This document shows, in pieces, positions 54,843 through 63,075 of a stretch of DNA of 64,000 nt. The notes beneath the pieces were generated by a model. The model did no database searches. It saw only the letters and a list, made by a program, of their open reading frames with translations, and had not been told where the DNA came from. The first letter of the stretch is position 1; each line of letters opens with the position of its first letter. The position numbers and the translations under genes are program-made. The DNA comes from Longitalea arenae (GTDB lineage: Bacteria; Bacteroidota; Bacteroidia; Chitinophagales; Chitinophagaceae), in contig NZ_JAFFJX010000003.1 in assembly GCF_016924755.1 (NCBI RefSeq), positions 474,567 through 538,566 of the forward strand, given 5' to 3'.

Positions 54843-55040
54843 TCAGCCCGGGGACTTCATCTCGTTAACATTTGTTGATGCGTATCTATAATATATCTGA
54901 TATATACGCTTTAATATTGGTTCAATTTGATTAATTTCACTTTCAGTATAAGCCTCTATCTTTACTTCAACTTCAGATTTCACCTCCTTATACAAAACAT
55001 CTTTCTTGCTGTACTCCTTTAGGATTGTAAATGATGGCAT
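54843..55040 (-). CDS. possible small protein, 65 aa
   Basis: A 65-codon frame with an even hydrophilic/hydrophobic alternation (EYSKKDVLYKEVKSEVEVKIEAYTESEINQIEP pattern), divergent from the ScyD/ScyE-like gene. A plus-strand frame (54661-54891) overlaps its 3' end, and only one of the two can be real. The composition here is more protein-like. No family recognised. Confidence 0.35.
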   Translation of the reverse strand: MPSFTILKEYSKKDVLYKEVKSEVEVKIEAYTESEINQIEPILKRIYQIYYRYASTNVNEMKSPG

Positions 55041-55093
55041 CTATGCCAATTCTTTCCCCATGAATAGTAATATTCACTTTTAAAACGAGGATT

Positions 55094-56095
55094 ATGCACA
55101 GCAATTTACTCAAGGCGACATTCGCCTTACTAACGTTTACTTTTCTGCTACCTGCCTGTCAGAAAAATAAGAACGAAACCAGTGTGCCATGGCAGTTGGC
55201 CCAGGGACTAGGAGTCTGTTTCGGCAGCACCGTAGGTCCTGGCAGCGATCTGTTTGTTCCTGACGCCCAGGCGGGCGTCATTTATCGCATTGATGCGAAG
55301 ACGGGCGCTCGATCCAGCTTCGCCAGTGGACTCCCTACGTTGATCCCCCAGGTGGGCTTTGGCGGAGTTGTAGACGTTATATTCATCGGCAATACAGCGT
55401 ATGCGCTTGTTACGCTGGTTGACGATCCTGCATTTCCGACCGGCCAGGTCAATGGCATATACCGGATTGACGGTCCGAACCGTTTTACAGTTATTGCAGA
55501 CATCGGCGCATTCAACATGGCCCACCCGCCAACCGGTTTTGAATTTGAGCTTGCAACCGGCGTATTGTATTCGATCGATCGTTATCGCGGTGGCTTTCTT
55601 GTAACGGATGGCCACCTTAACCGGGTGCTGCATATTACATTGGATGGTGAGATCACCGTGGCCCGGCAGTTTGATAATATCGTTCCCACCGGCTTAGCGG
55701 TGAGAGGCGATATTGTTTACGTAGCCCAGGCCGGCCCTTCGCCGCACCGTCCTGAAGACGGAAAGGTCGTTTTATTAAGTGGCAAATTTGCTTCGCTTCT
55801 GGATGTAGCTTCGGGAGCTCCATTACTTGTTGATGTGGAGCACGGTCCGGGCGAGTTACCTTTTGCATTGTCGCAGGGTGAATTTGTCGCCGGCCCTCCG
55901 GGTACGCCTGCGCTGCCTAATACGGGCTCACTGGTAATGGTTAACGCGGATCAGACATTCACGGTAGTGGCTGACGAATTGGATATTCCAACTTCACTGG
56001 AGATCATTGGTAACAGGGCTTATGTAATTACCATCGAGGGCGAGGTATGGGCGATTGATAACATTGCCCGTTCGCCATTTGGATGGCCGAATTGA
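55094..56095 (+). CDS. ScyD/ScyE-family lipoprotein (beta-propeller type)
   Basis: A 333-residue lipoprotein with signal peptide ending LLPAC. The repeated segments (GSDLFVPDAQAGVIYRIDAKTGARSSFASGLP; GNTAYALVTL...YRIDGPNRFTVIADIG; LPNTGSLVMVNADQTFTVVADELDIPTSLEIIGNRAYVITIEGEVWAID) follow the ScyD/ScyE pattern, propeller-like proteins first named from the scytonemin cluster of cyanobacteria but widespread elsewhere. There is no sign of scytonemin genes here, so the name gives no function. Probably membrane-anchored and outside the cytoplasm. A perfect hairpin follows 20 bases after the stop. Confidence 0.8.
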   Translation: MHSNLLKATFALLTFTFLLPACQKNKNETSVPWQLAQGLGVCFGSTVGPGSDLFVPDAQAGVIYRIDAKTGARSSFASGLPTLIPQVGFGGVVDVIFIGNTAYALVTLVDDPAFPTGQVNGIYRIDGPNRFTVIADIGAFNMAHPPTGFEFELATGVLYSIDRYRGGFLVTDGHLNRVLHITLDGEITVARQFDNIVPTGLAVRGDIVYVAQAGPSPHRPEDGKVVLLSGKFASLLDVASGAPLLVDVEHGPGELPFALSQGEFVAGPPGTPALPNTGSLVMVNADQTFTVVADELDIPTSLEIIGNRAYVITIEGEVWAIDNIARSPFGWPN

Positions 56096-56114
56096 TAACG
56101 TATCGTTTTAAAGC

Positions 56115-56149
56115 AAAGAACCTGCAAATCAATATTTGCAGGTTCTTTT
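56115..56149 (+). terminator. terminator after the ScyD/ScyE-like gene
   Basis: AAAGAACCTGCAAAT and ATTTGCAGGTTCTTT form a perfect 15-base stem with a 4-5-base loop and T run. The core ACCTGCAA is shared with the terminator at 57684-57729. Confidence 0.85.
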
Positions 56150-56186
56150 CGTTTATGTTTATTTCATTAACCAGAGCACCCAATTA

Positions 56187-56202
56187 TTTGCCAAATGGCA
56201 AA
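56187..56202. promoter_or_regulatory. palindromic operator 1 (Crp/Fnr gene)
   Basis: TTTGCCAAATGGCAAA has 7-base inverted arms around a 2-base centre. The identical 16-mer occurs again at 56801-56816 before the SDR gene. It lies 33 bases before the Crp/Fnr ATG. Confidence 0.75.
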
Positions 56203-56223
56203 TCCGTAAAACATGAATATTCC

Positions 56224-56231
56224 TATCTTGT
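56224..56231 (+). promoter_or_regulatory. candidate -7 element of the Crp/Fnr gene
   Basis: TATCTTGT approximates TAnnTTTG. Its first base is 29.5 bases from the centre of the operator at 56187-56202, the same distance as in the second operator-promoter pair. Confidence 0.35.
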
Positions 56232-56235
56232 GGCA

Positions 56236-56793
56236 ATGAACCAGTTTATAGACTTCATCCTACAGTTTGGCAATGTAAACCAGCAACAGATTGACCTGAT
56301 AACCAATAAAGCGAAAGCGTTGGAGCTTCGTAAAGAGGAATATTTTATAGAAGCAGGAAAAGTGTTCAGGTATGTTGGTTTTATTGTGGAAGGTATAGTG
56401 CGGATCTGTTATTACAACAACAAGGGCGAAGAGATCACTAAGATCTTTATCGAAGAGAACCACTTGCTTTTTAGTTTAAAGAATGTTCCTTCAACTGAAT
56501 ATATCCAGGCGGCTACCGACTGCCGGTTTATTGTATTTTCTATGCGCGACTGGGAAGAAATTACCAATACCATAGTGGGTTGGGAGCATATCATTCAAAA
56601 GATAGTTTCAAAAGCCCTGGCTGAAAAACTCGAAAGGGTAACACCACTGGTTTCCCAGGATGCTACTACGCGATACCGGGAGTTCATTGAAAAATACCCA
56701 ACGCTTGCAAACCGCATTCCGCTGTCATATATCGCTTCTTATTTGGGCATTACACAGTCATCATTAAGCAGGATAAGAAAGAGCATCCGCTGA
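56236..56793 (+). CDS. Crp/Fnr-family transcriptional regulator
   Basis: A 186-residue regulator of the Bacteroidota Crp/Fnr type. The cNMP-binding-like beta roll lies at about 25-115 (LRKEEYFIEAGKVFRYVGFIVEGIVRICYYNNKGEEITKIFIEENHLLFS), a dimer helix near 120-145, and the winged helix-turn-helix at about 148-186 (YREFIEKYPTLANRIPLSYIASYLGITQSSLSRIRKS). It lacks Cys ligands for an iron-sulphur cluster. A longer frame begins at 56083, but the ATG at 56236 starts the domain. It sits 80 bases before an SDR gene, and both carry the same palindrome upstream. Confidence 0.9.
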   Translation: MNQFIDFILQFGNVNQQQIDLITNKAKALELRKEEYFIEAGKVFRYVGFIVEGIVRICYYNNKGEEITKIFIEENHLLFSLKNVPSTEYIQAATDCRFIVFSMRDWEEITNTIVGWEHIIQKIVSKALAEKLERVTPLVSQDATTRYREFIEKYPTLANRIPLSYIASYLGITQSSLSRIRKSIR

Positions 56794-56800
56794 AACGCTT

Positions 56801-56816
56801 TTTGCCAAATGGCAAA
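56801..56816. promoter_or_regulatory. palindromic operator 2 (SDR gene)
   Basis: TTTGCCAAATGGCAAA, identical to the site at 56187-56202. Its centre is about 42 bases before the predicted transcription start of the SDR gene, the classical class II activator position. Confidence 0.75.
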
Positions 56817-56837
56817 TGATTTCGTTTTTTCCAGCCG

Positions 56838-56845
56838 CAACTTTG
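56838..56845 (+). promoter_or_regulatory. candidate -7 element of the SDR gene
   Basis: CAACTTTG approximates TAnnTTTG (one mismatch) and begins 29.5 bases from the operator centre, as for the Crp/Fnr gene. Confidence 0.35.
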
Positions 56846-56873
56846 TGTTATCAAATCAAAAAACAAAGTAAAA

Positions 56874-57611
56874 ATGAAATTCGCATTTATCACAGGCGCC
56901 AATAAAAGCATTGGCTTTGAGACCGCACGTCAATTATTGCAAAAGGGTTATTATGTTTATTTAGGCAGCCGTAATTTAGAAAATGGAATTGAAGCGGCAA
57001 GCAATCTAAAAGCCGAAGGATTGAACAAAGTAGAAGCGGTGCAGATAGACGTGGGAGATGAAGCATCTGTAAAAGCTGCACGTGCAGGCATAGGCAAAAA
57101 AACAAATGTACTGGATGTGTTGATCAATAATGCGGGCATCAGCGGAGGCCTGCCCCAGTCGGCACTCGATACCAGCATCGAAAAATTTAAAGAGGTTTTC
57201 GAAACGAATCTGTATGGCGTGGTAAGGGTTACCCAGGCATTCATAGACTTGTTGCGTAATTCATCCGAGCCCCGTATCGTGAATGTAAGTTCAAGCATGG
57301 CGTCGCTTACGCTGCACAACGATCCAAACTGGAAATATTACACCACCAAAGGCGCAGTTTACCTTCCTTCAAAAACGGCGCTTAATATGTACACGGTAAA
57401 CCTGGCCTACGAGTTGCGAAATACAGCGTTTAAAGTGAATATGGTGGATCCGGGTTTTATTAAAACCGATTTCAATAACCATCGCGGAACAGGCACTGTA
57501 GAAGAGGCTGGCAGGCGGATCGTAAAATACGCCACTATCGGTAACGACGGCCCTACAGGAAAATTCTTCAGCGAGGAATATAATCCTGTTACAGAAGAAA
57601 TTCCCTGGTAA
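56874..57611 (+). CDS. short-chain dehydrogenase/reductase (carbonyl-reductase-like)
   Basis: A 245-residue cytoplasmic SDR. The N-terminal loop is ITGANKSIGFETA, the TGxxxxIG variant typical of carbonyl-reductase-like members that prefer NADP(H). NNAG lies near 85, and the catalytic Tyr-Lys pair is in YLPSKTALN (about 160). Length is normal. It follows the Crp/Fnr gene and shares its palindrome, so it is the likely regulated target. It may reduce reactive aldehydes or quinones, but the substrate is inferred from subgroup only. A 19-base perfect hairpin ends the unit. Confidence 0.92.
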   Translation: MKFAFITGANKSIGFETARQLLQKGYYVYLGSRNLENGIEAASNLKAEGLNKVEAVQIDVGDEASVKAARAGIGKKTNVLDVLINNAGISGGLPQSALDTSIEKFKEVFETNLYGVVRVTQAFIDLLRNSSEPRIVNVSSSMASLTLHNDPNWKYYTTKGAVYLPSKTALNMYTVNLAYELRNTAFKVNMVDPGFIKTDFNNHRGTGTVEEAGRRIVKYATIGNDGPTGKFFSEEYNPVTEEIPW

Positions 57612-57683
57612 GTTGCTCTGGCAACTTAGCTTTACATCAAATTTTTTAGGAGTTTGATATGGCCTGGTATGTTTTGTAACTTT

Positions 57684-57729
57684 AAAGTAATAAGACCTGC
57701 AACCAATGGTTTGCAGGTCTTATTACTTT
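57684..57729 (+). terminator. terminator of the SDR gene
   Basis: A 19-base perfect stem running from AAAGTAATAAGACCTGCAA to its complement, with a T run. It is one of the strongest hairpins in the window. Confidence 0.9.
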
Positions 57730-57775
57730 TTGTTTAAAAGTATATTAATTCTTGTCTACTCTATAAATCTCACGT

Positions 57776-57883
57776 TTATAACTTTTTCCCTGTAATATGC
57801 TTTGTAATTTTAATAGTCATCGGAATATCTTTTCCCATCATTTGAAAGCTGCCATCCATTTTAGTAGATGCATCGCCTTTCAT
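57776..57883 (-). pseudogene. possible small ORF or C-terminal gene remnant, 35 aa
   Basis: A minus-strand frame beginning ATG at 57883 and ending TAA at 57776 encodes KMDGSFQMMGKDIPMTIKI and KKL at its end. It looks like a real protein C-terminus. The frame stays open upstream into the end of the next gene, in a different phase, which suggests a frameshifted or truncated gene. Confidence 0.25.
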
Positions 57884-57900
57884 CAACGGATATATTACAT

Positions 57901-58230
57901 CTAAACCTCTACTAATTTATTCACATCGACCTCACTTTCGTGAATTGGCTTTAAATAATCGAAGAATTTTTGTTTAACCAGCTTTTCAATAGTTAACCTA
58001 ATCTGGCTCATAACCACCTCCTTCACCAAAATTAAATTTGGCTCAATTGAAAAATAACCTTCCGAATCGATTTCCTCTTCAAAATCCTGCTTTAATCGAA
58101 CAATATCATAAACATTTACCTGATAGATGGCGCCTGAATCTAGCTTTACAAAAATATCTGACCGGTAACCTCTACTTGATGCTTCAAACTCTGCGAGTTC
58201 ACTATTATTTGTACAATATATTTTTACCAT
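57901..58230 (-). CDS. hypothetical protein, 109 aa
   Basis: A small cytoplasmic protein of unknown family, acidic overall (EEEIDSEGYFSIEPNLILVKEVVMSQIRLTIEKLVKQKFF, EVDVNKLVEV at the end). The frame could start two codons earlier at a TTG, but the ATG at 58230 is normal. A TAAATTTG box lies 3 bases before it, so the message may be leaderless. Confidence 0.6.
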   Translation of the reverse strand: MVKIYCTNNSELAEFEASSRGYRSDIFVKLDSGAIYQVNVYDIVRLKQDFEEEIDSEGYFSIEPNLILVKEVVMSQIRLTIEKLVKQKFFDYLKPIHESEVDVNKLVEV

Positions 58231-58665
58231 ATTCAAATTTATTTAAATGGAGTATGGGTTTAGGACACAGGCTCATTAACCGGAAAAGGGGGTTTGCTAC
58301 AATTAATAAGTAAAGATCATCCATCTACACATTGCTGCGTATACTTATAGATGTCATTAGAATCAAAGATAATGACAAATGAAAACACCCTTTATGAATC
58401 TTAATACAGGTGAATATTTGGCAATAGACGTGTCGTTTTAGGCATTCTTCGTGCAGCCGCCAGAGTGTTCGAGTTGCTGACGGGGCCATCTATACTGACA
58501 ATTGTAACTATTGTAAAAGAAGTAAGCCCAGGAAACAAAAAATCAAAACTATTATTATATAACCAAATTCGCCTGTTCCCCCGGAATCAAATCAGGTGCT
58601 TATAAAATGTCCATTACATATGGACGTGTTGTTTCGGGCAAAAAGGTTACTCCATTTGTTTCGCC
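58231..58665. other. AT-rich intergenic stretch, nothing coding identified
   Basis: About 435 bases between two minus-strand genes. I see only short accidental frames (longest start-to-stop about 14 codons), no clear terminator and no RNA-like structure. The TAAATTTG box at 58234-58241 belongs to the upstream region of the 109-residue gene. Confidence 0.5.
58234..58241 (-). promoter_or_regulatory. candidate -7 element three bases before the ATG
   Basis: TAAATTTG on the minus strand ends three bases before the ATG at 58230. With the -7 box spanning roughly -11 to -4, transcription would start at the A of the ATG. Confidence 0.3.
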
Positions 58666-59574
58666 TCAGTTAAATGATTGCCTGAATTCCAGGGGCGAGA
58701 GATTCGTTTTGGCCTTAAATAACTTGGAGAAGGATTGAGGATGTTCAAAGCCTAACTCAAAGGCAATTTCACTGACAGTCAGGTCGGTGGTAGAAAGCTT
58801 TTCTTTCGCCTTCTCAATCAGCTTTTCGTGAATATGTTGCTGTGTGCTTTGACCGGTAAGCATTTTTAATAGTCCACTCAAATAGCTTGGTGACAGGTTT
58901 AAAGACTGTGCGATAAACTGTACAGTTGGTAAACCATTATTTATAAGATTGCCGCTGTTAAAGTAGTTCGTAAGGAAGTTTTCTAACCTGTCGAGGACCT
59001 GGTGGTTCGTGATCTTTCTCGTGATGAACTGCCGATGATAAAACCGCTGCGAATAGTTCAGCAGCGTTTCAATTTGCGAAATGATAATTTGTTGGCTGAA
59101 ATTGTCAATATTCGAATGATATTCCTCCTGAATGTTTTGCAGAATGCCGATGATCGTTGCTTCTTCTTTCCCGGAAAGAAACAATGCCTCATTCACAGAA
59201 TAATCAAAATACTCGTATTGATGGATGGTTTTGGCAAGCGGCGTATTCCAAAAAAAATCAGGATGAATGAGCAACATCCAGCCTGTTTGTGTTCGTGTTT
59301 CGTCTGGATGATGCTCAATTCGAAAAACCTGGCCGGGGGCAATAAAAAACATGACGCCTTCATCAAAGTCATACTGCTGCTGACCATATTTAAACTTGCC
59401 GCTAAAATTCCTTTTTAGTGATATCGAATAGTAGTCCAAAACCAGGGTGACCGGTTCTTCACAATGTTTTATATCTTCTACCCTTACTACACTGACCAAC
59501 GGATGTTTCGGTTTAGGCAAATTTCTAAACTCGTGAAACTGGTTAATTGATTTTATCCGATATGGTTTGATCAT
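58666..59574 (-). CDS. AraC-family transcriptional regulator
   Basis: A 302-residue regulator with an N-terminal cupin-like sensor (about 15-150, YDFDEGVMFFIAPGQVFRIEHHPDETRTQTGWMLLIHPDFF) and C-terminal double helix-turn-helix (about 205-300, LNLSPSYLSGLLKMLTGQSTQQHIHEKLIEKAKEKL and VSEIAFELGFEHPQSFSKLFKAKTNLSPLEFRQ). The second HTH contains the AraC signature. It lies 74 bases downstream of the NmrA-type gene on the same strand and probably controls it, its substrate or itself. Confidence 0.93.
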   Translation of the reverse strand: MIKPYRIKSINQFHEFRNLPKPKHPLVSVVRVEDIKHCEEPVTLVLDYYSISLKRNFSGKFKYGQQQYDFDEGVMFFIAPGQVFRIEHHPDETRTQTGWMLLIHPDFFWNTPLAKTIHQYEYFDYSVNEALFLSGKEEATIIGILQNIQEEYHSNIDNFSQQIIISQIETLLNYSQRFYHRQFITRKITNHQVLDRLENFLTNYFNSGNLINNGLPTVQFIAQSLNLSPSYLSGLLKMLTGQSTQQHIHEKLIEKAKEKLSTTDLTVSEIAFELGFEHPQSFSKLFKAKTNLSPLEFRQSFN

Positions 59575-59648
59575 ACATTAAGGCTTTCCATTAAAATACT
59601 AATTTTTTATTGCTGTTCCCCGGAAAATTAAGCGGCTGACCTTTTCGT

Positions 59649-60533
59649 TTATTGTTTATAGTACATTTTTGCAAATTCAACAGCAAAATCTTCAAGAGCT
59701 ACTTTTCCAGGCTTCGGTTTGTTCAATTCATAATCTTCCCGTAAGATGCCGGAATTAACCGCCAGTCCCAGTTCAATCAAATTCTCTGCTGCATTCTGCG
59801 GAACACCTTTTGTCAGAAGGGACTGAAGGACTTCTTCCTTTTGTACAACAAGCCACTTCAGATCCGGTTTTCCAATTGCCTTTCCTAATACAGCGGCAAC
59901 TTCATTGCAGGTTCGGTCGTCACTGGCAATATAACGAACCTTATTTGCACTGCCCAGGTCCAGGATCTCTTCTGCACTGGCAGCAGCAATGTCTACCGGC
60001 GCCACTAGCGCCAGTTTGGCATCACCACCATATACACCCCCCATGGAACCTGCGGTTTTTATCATAGGAATAAATCCAAACAAATTGTAATAGAAATAAC
60101 CTGGTCTGAGATGTGTCAACTGGATGTCTGGAATGGCGTCTAAGATCTTTTCTGCCTTGTGCGAGCCAGTAACAAAGCCCGTTCCGGAAGGCAGGTGAGC
60201 GCCATAACTGCTAAGGTAAAGCACCCGTTTGATTTTTGACTGGGAAATGGCTTTTGCATAACAATTTGCTATATGTTCGTAATAAGCAATTTGGTCAGGG
60301 GCTGAAAAATTGGTTGGATTCATGCAATAAACAGCATCAGCACCCGTATACGTTTTGGTTAAAAATTCCACATCGTCAACTGAGCCTATAGCGGCCCCGG
60401 CGCCTAATGCTTCAATTGCTTTCTGCCTTTCCGGAGTACTACTGACGATGACTACCGCATGTCCTTTTTTTACCAATTCCTTTGCAAGGGGTTCGCTAAT
60501 ATGTCCTAAAGAACCTGTAACTACAATTTTCAT
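59649..60533 (-). CDS. NAD(P)-binding NmrA-like oxidoreductase
   Basis: A 294-residue atypical SDR of the NmrA/quinone-oxidoreductase type. The N-terminus MKIVVTGSLGHISEPLAKEL is a Rossmann loop with TGxxG pattern, and VKKGHAVVIVSSTPER follows. GVYGGDAKLALVAPVDIAAASAEEIL (about 175-205) is typical of the family, whose members often bind NADP without strong catalysis and may sense redox state or reduce quinones. The ATG at 60533 begins the Rossmann fold. An upstream extension to 60590 is not conserved-looking. It is followed by the AraC gene. Confidence 0.85.
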   Translation of the reverse strand: MKIVVTGSLGHISEPLAKELVKKGHAVVIVSSTPERQKAIEALGAGAAIGSVDDVEFLTKTYTGADAVYCMNPTNFSAPDQIAYYEHIANCYAKAISQSKIKRVLYLSSYGAHLPSGTGFVTGSHKAEKILDAIPDIQLTHLRPGYFYYNLFGFIPMIKTAGSMGGVYGGDAKLALVAPVDIAAASAEEILDLGSANKVRYIASDDRTCNEVAAVLGKAIGKPDLKWLVVQKEEVLQSLLTKGVPQNAAENLIELGLAVNSGILREDYELNKPKPGKVALEDFAVEFAKMYYKQ

Positions 60534-60854
60534 TTTTGCTGGTTTTGTTGATGCAAAGGTCAACAGCTGGCAAAAACCGGCTGTAGCCAAATCTACTTTT
60601 GTTGTAGTTGAAATGGAGGAAGTTCACCAAAAGCCTTTCAACGTTGGCTTCTCAATGAAAGATTTCATGTTTCAAATCACGCCAAATCGAACCAAAGCGT
60701 TCATTTAACACATATCAATAAACTTAAGGTATGCGCCGGTAAATAAGCTAACATATGCCCGCGCAAAAAACGAAAATTATGATTTGGCGAAAAATGCGAC
60801 AACCGATGAATTATTTCTTGATCAAATGTTATTAAATAAATTATATATTTGTTT
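60534..60854. other. intergenic region between divergent genes
   Basis: 321 bases. A small inverted repeat ATGAAA-GA-TTTCAT lies at 60654-60667 but resembles nothing specific. A TATATTTG -7 box at 60844-60851 and TTG at 60818-60820 could form a promoter with a long 23-base spacer. No protein-coding signal. Confidence 0.45.
60844..60851 (+). promoter_or_regulatory. candidate -7 element of the secreted fibre-like gene
   Basis: TATATTTG is a perfect TAnnTTTG match ending three bases before the ATG at 60855, so transcription may start at or next to the start codon. The spacer to the nearest TTG (60818) is 23 bases, longer than usual. Confidence 0.3.
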
Positions 60855-62582
60855 ATGGCCCGTTATCTCCTTCTTTTTTTACTATTAACTAACTTCTTAG
60901 CATCACGTGCACAAAATGGCGCTCAAAATGCAAGTTTGAACGGCGGCACTTTACAGGGAGTAATGAGTAAAGGAAACAAAACAGACACTCTGTATATCTT
61001 CGATCAGGAAAAACCATCAGCGCCAGGATCACCAGCCGGTACATATGTGTGGCAATATCTGCCGCTTGACAGAACCTACGGAAATGTGCCGTATTCGTTT
61101 GGACTGGGAGCAACAGCTTATACGGGTGTAGGTATACGCGATAACGTTATGCATGAGGGGTGGAATCTAAACTACGGCGGCGGTCCTATCATAGGAGGAA
61201 AGCCTTTCTTTGGCCGCTCTACGGAATATATGTATATACCATCTCCTGGCGATACAATTGCCGGCGAGATACATACTTTTCTTGGCGATTTTCAGGGAAG
61301 ACAAATACGTGGCGAATCATATACCGCGCGAAAAAATCCTGAGGGAACACTCAATATTGATCATTATCACGCGGTAGCTCGAAGCTACTTAAAGCACCCC
61401 TATACTGACCGCGTTTACTTCAGCACCGAGCCGTCGAGCACAGGCGCTTCTTCCTCCTGGGCGCTGAGTGAAACCAACAATTTTTCTCTTTTATATGATA
61501 GCGACAAAGGGGTGATTGCGAATCTTGCTGGCAAGACATCTAATGGCGATCCAACGTGGAACTTCCAGAACTTTAACACAGTAATCATGCCTACGATGAC
61601 TGTCAGCAATGAAATAATTGTTGCGGATAAAGCAACGCTTCGTGCTACAACAACAAACACAACGCAGTTAGGTGATGCCGAACGTCGTTGGTCTACGGTA
61701 TGGGGCTACGATGGCGATTACAGTAATATCCTGCGGGGGGTACGGGTGGTTGCAGGCAACAATGGCGAAGTGGTTTTTTCCGGAGCTAAACTCAGCGTTG
61801 CGACGAACATAAACAACAATACTTACGCTTCGATTGATAATAGTAATGGGGGAACTACAGCGCTATCATCATTGTACTTCTCACAAGACAATAATAACTA
61901 CGCAGGCATCGAACATTTCAATGCTGGATACAGTGGCAACTATAGTGGTACATCTTTACCCCTTGCGAACAGCACCAGCCTCGGCGGTGCAACTACTGCG
62001 ACCGGTGGCAACTATTATGGCTCAGCTTTCACTTATCGCACATTAGCTAATGTAGCCCTGCACTCGACGAGTGGAACAAGCATAGGCTATCGAAGCGATG
62101 CGGTAGGGTTTAGGGTTGGGCAAATTCAGAACCTACACAGCACTAATACCGCTGCATGGCAGGTAGACGGTAGCGTGAAAATTAATCTAAGCAATGACGC
62201 TAATTACGATATCTATTATCGAAATAATAACGGTGCATTAACGAGATTACCCGCTGGCACCGATGGGTACGTATTGACAACTCATAGCACATCGTCTGCA
62301 CCAACATGGGAAGCGGCGGCGAGAACTTTAAAGGAAACAACAAACTGGACACCCGGCGTTGTAGCTGCAGGCAGCAGTGCTTCCACTACTGTGAACGTCA
62401 CAGGTGCAGCAGTGGGCGATCCGGTAACAGTGAGCAAAAAAACAGGTTATACCAACGGAGAAGTATACGATGCCTTCGTGTCAGCGCCGAACACAGTGAC
62501 AATAAGGGTACATAATGTAAGCACTGCCTCTGCCAATTACTCAACAGCGGCTGATTTTAATGTAATTGTACATAAGTATTAA
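60855..62582 (+). CDS. secreted tail-fibre-like protein
   Basis: A 575-residue exported protein (signal peptide about 1-20, LLFLLLTNFLASRAQ); the ATG at 60855 is chosen over a TTG at 60849. The first half is Gly/Asn/Thr/Ser-rich beta-type sequence. Residues about 260-285 (ATTTNTTQLGDAERRWSTVWG) match the repeat found at the end of phage tail spikes, and the last 75 residues (VVAAGSSASTTVNVTGAAVGDPVTVS ... EVYDAFVSAPNTVTIRVHNVSTASANYS) resemble the C-terminal receptor-binding domain of tail fibres. The region between looks like a long beta rod. A surface adhesin or a captured phage fibre are possible. It lies in the most accessory-looking part of the window. Confidence 0.75.
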   Translation: MARYLLLFLLLTNFLASRAQNGAQNASLNGGTLQGVMSKGNKTDTLYIFDQEKPSAPGSPAGTYVWQYLPLDRTYGNVPYSFGLGATAYTGVGIRDNVMHEGWNLNYGGGPIIGGKPFFGRSTEYMYIPSPGDTIAGEIHTFLGDFQGRQIRGESYTARKNPEGTLNIDHYHAVARSYLKHPYTDRVYFSTEPSSTGASSSWALSETNNFSLLYDSDKGVIANLAGKTSNGDPTWNFQNFNTVIMPTMTVSNEIIVADKATLRATTTNTTQLGDAERRWSTVWGYDGDYSNILRGVRVVAGNNGEVVFSGAKLSVATNINNNTYASIDNSNGGTTALSSLYFSQDNNNYAGIEHFNAGYSGNYSGTSLPLANSTSLGGATTATGGNYYGSAFTYRTLANVALHSTSGTSIGYRSDAVGFRVGQIQNLHSTNTAAWQVDGSVKINLSNDANYDIYYRNNNGALTRLPAGTDGYVLTTHSTSSAPTWEAAARTLKETTNWTPGVVAAGSSASTTVNVTGAAVGDPVTVSKKTGYTNGEVYDAFVSAPNTVTIRVHNVSTASANYSTAADFNVIVHKY

Positions 62583-62817
62583 CCCGGTTTAGACATTCTA
62601 AAACACATCAATACTGGATAAAGCAACGCCATTTGCCAGGCTATCCTGGTGCACTATCCATTTTTAATTTGCTCTCTCGCAATATTATACTACCTTCAGG
62701 GTACTTATGGCCATTACATGATTTGAGCCTTCAAATCAACGGTGCCGAATCCAGGACGGCATGCTTTGTCTACTCCCCATGCTTTGACGGTAAGTATTTC
62801 ACTTAAAATTTATCGTC

Positions 62818-63075
62818 ATGACAGATTTCGATGTATTGATGCATCAGCACAATGTGTTACGAGCTGAATTTCTCAACCTTCGAATTGAATTTAACGAAAA
62901 ACTGCTCAGATTCAGAGCGTTTGTAGATGAGGCAAGCGATTTTATGCGGAATGCAAGCACATTGCCAGCATCATTTGATATAACTGTAATTACACCACTG
63001 ATTAAATCGGATCCTATATTCATCAAGGAACATAAAATTTCTGTTACGCAATTACTATTGAGCAATTCAGAATAA
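62818..63075 (+). CDS. hypothetical protein, 85 aa
   Basis: A small soluble helical protein (DVLMHQHNVLRAEFLNLRIEFNEKLLRFRAFVDEASDFMRNAS, then an alternating segment TVITPLIKSDPIFIKEHKISVTQLLL). No signal peptide or recognised motif. It sits 235 bases after the fibre-like gene with no terminator seen in between. Coding status is supported only by the clean start and regular hydrophobic spacing. Confidence 0.5.
   Translation: MTDFDVLMHQHNVLRAEFLNLRIEFNEKLLRFRAFVDEASDFMRNASTLPASFDITVITPLIKSDPIFIKEHKISVTQLLLSNSE

Noticed and set aside
54661..54891. 76-codon plus-strand frame after the 84-residue gene
   Set aside because: Overlaps both neighbours and has low-confidence composition. It could be real only if the minus-strand frame at 54843-55040 is not.
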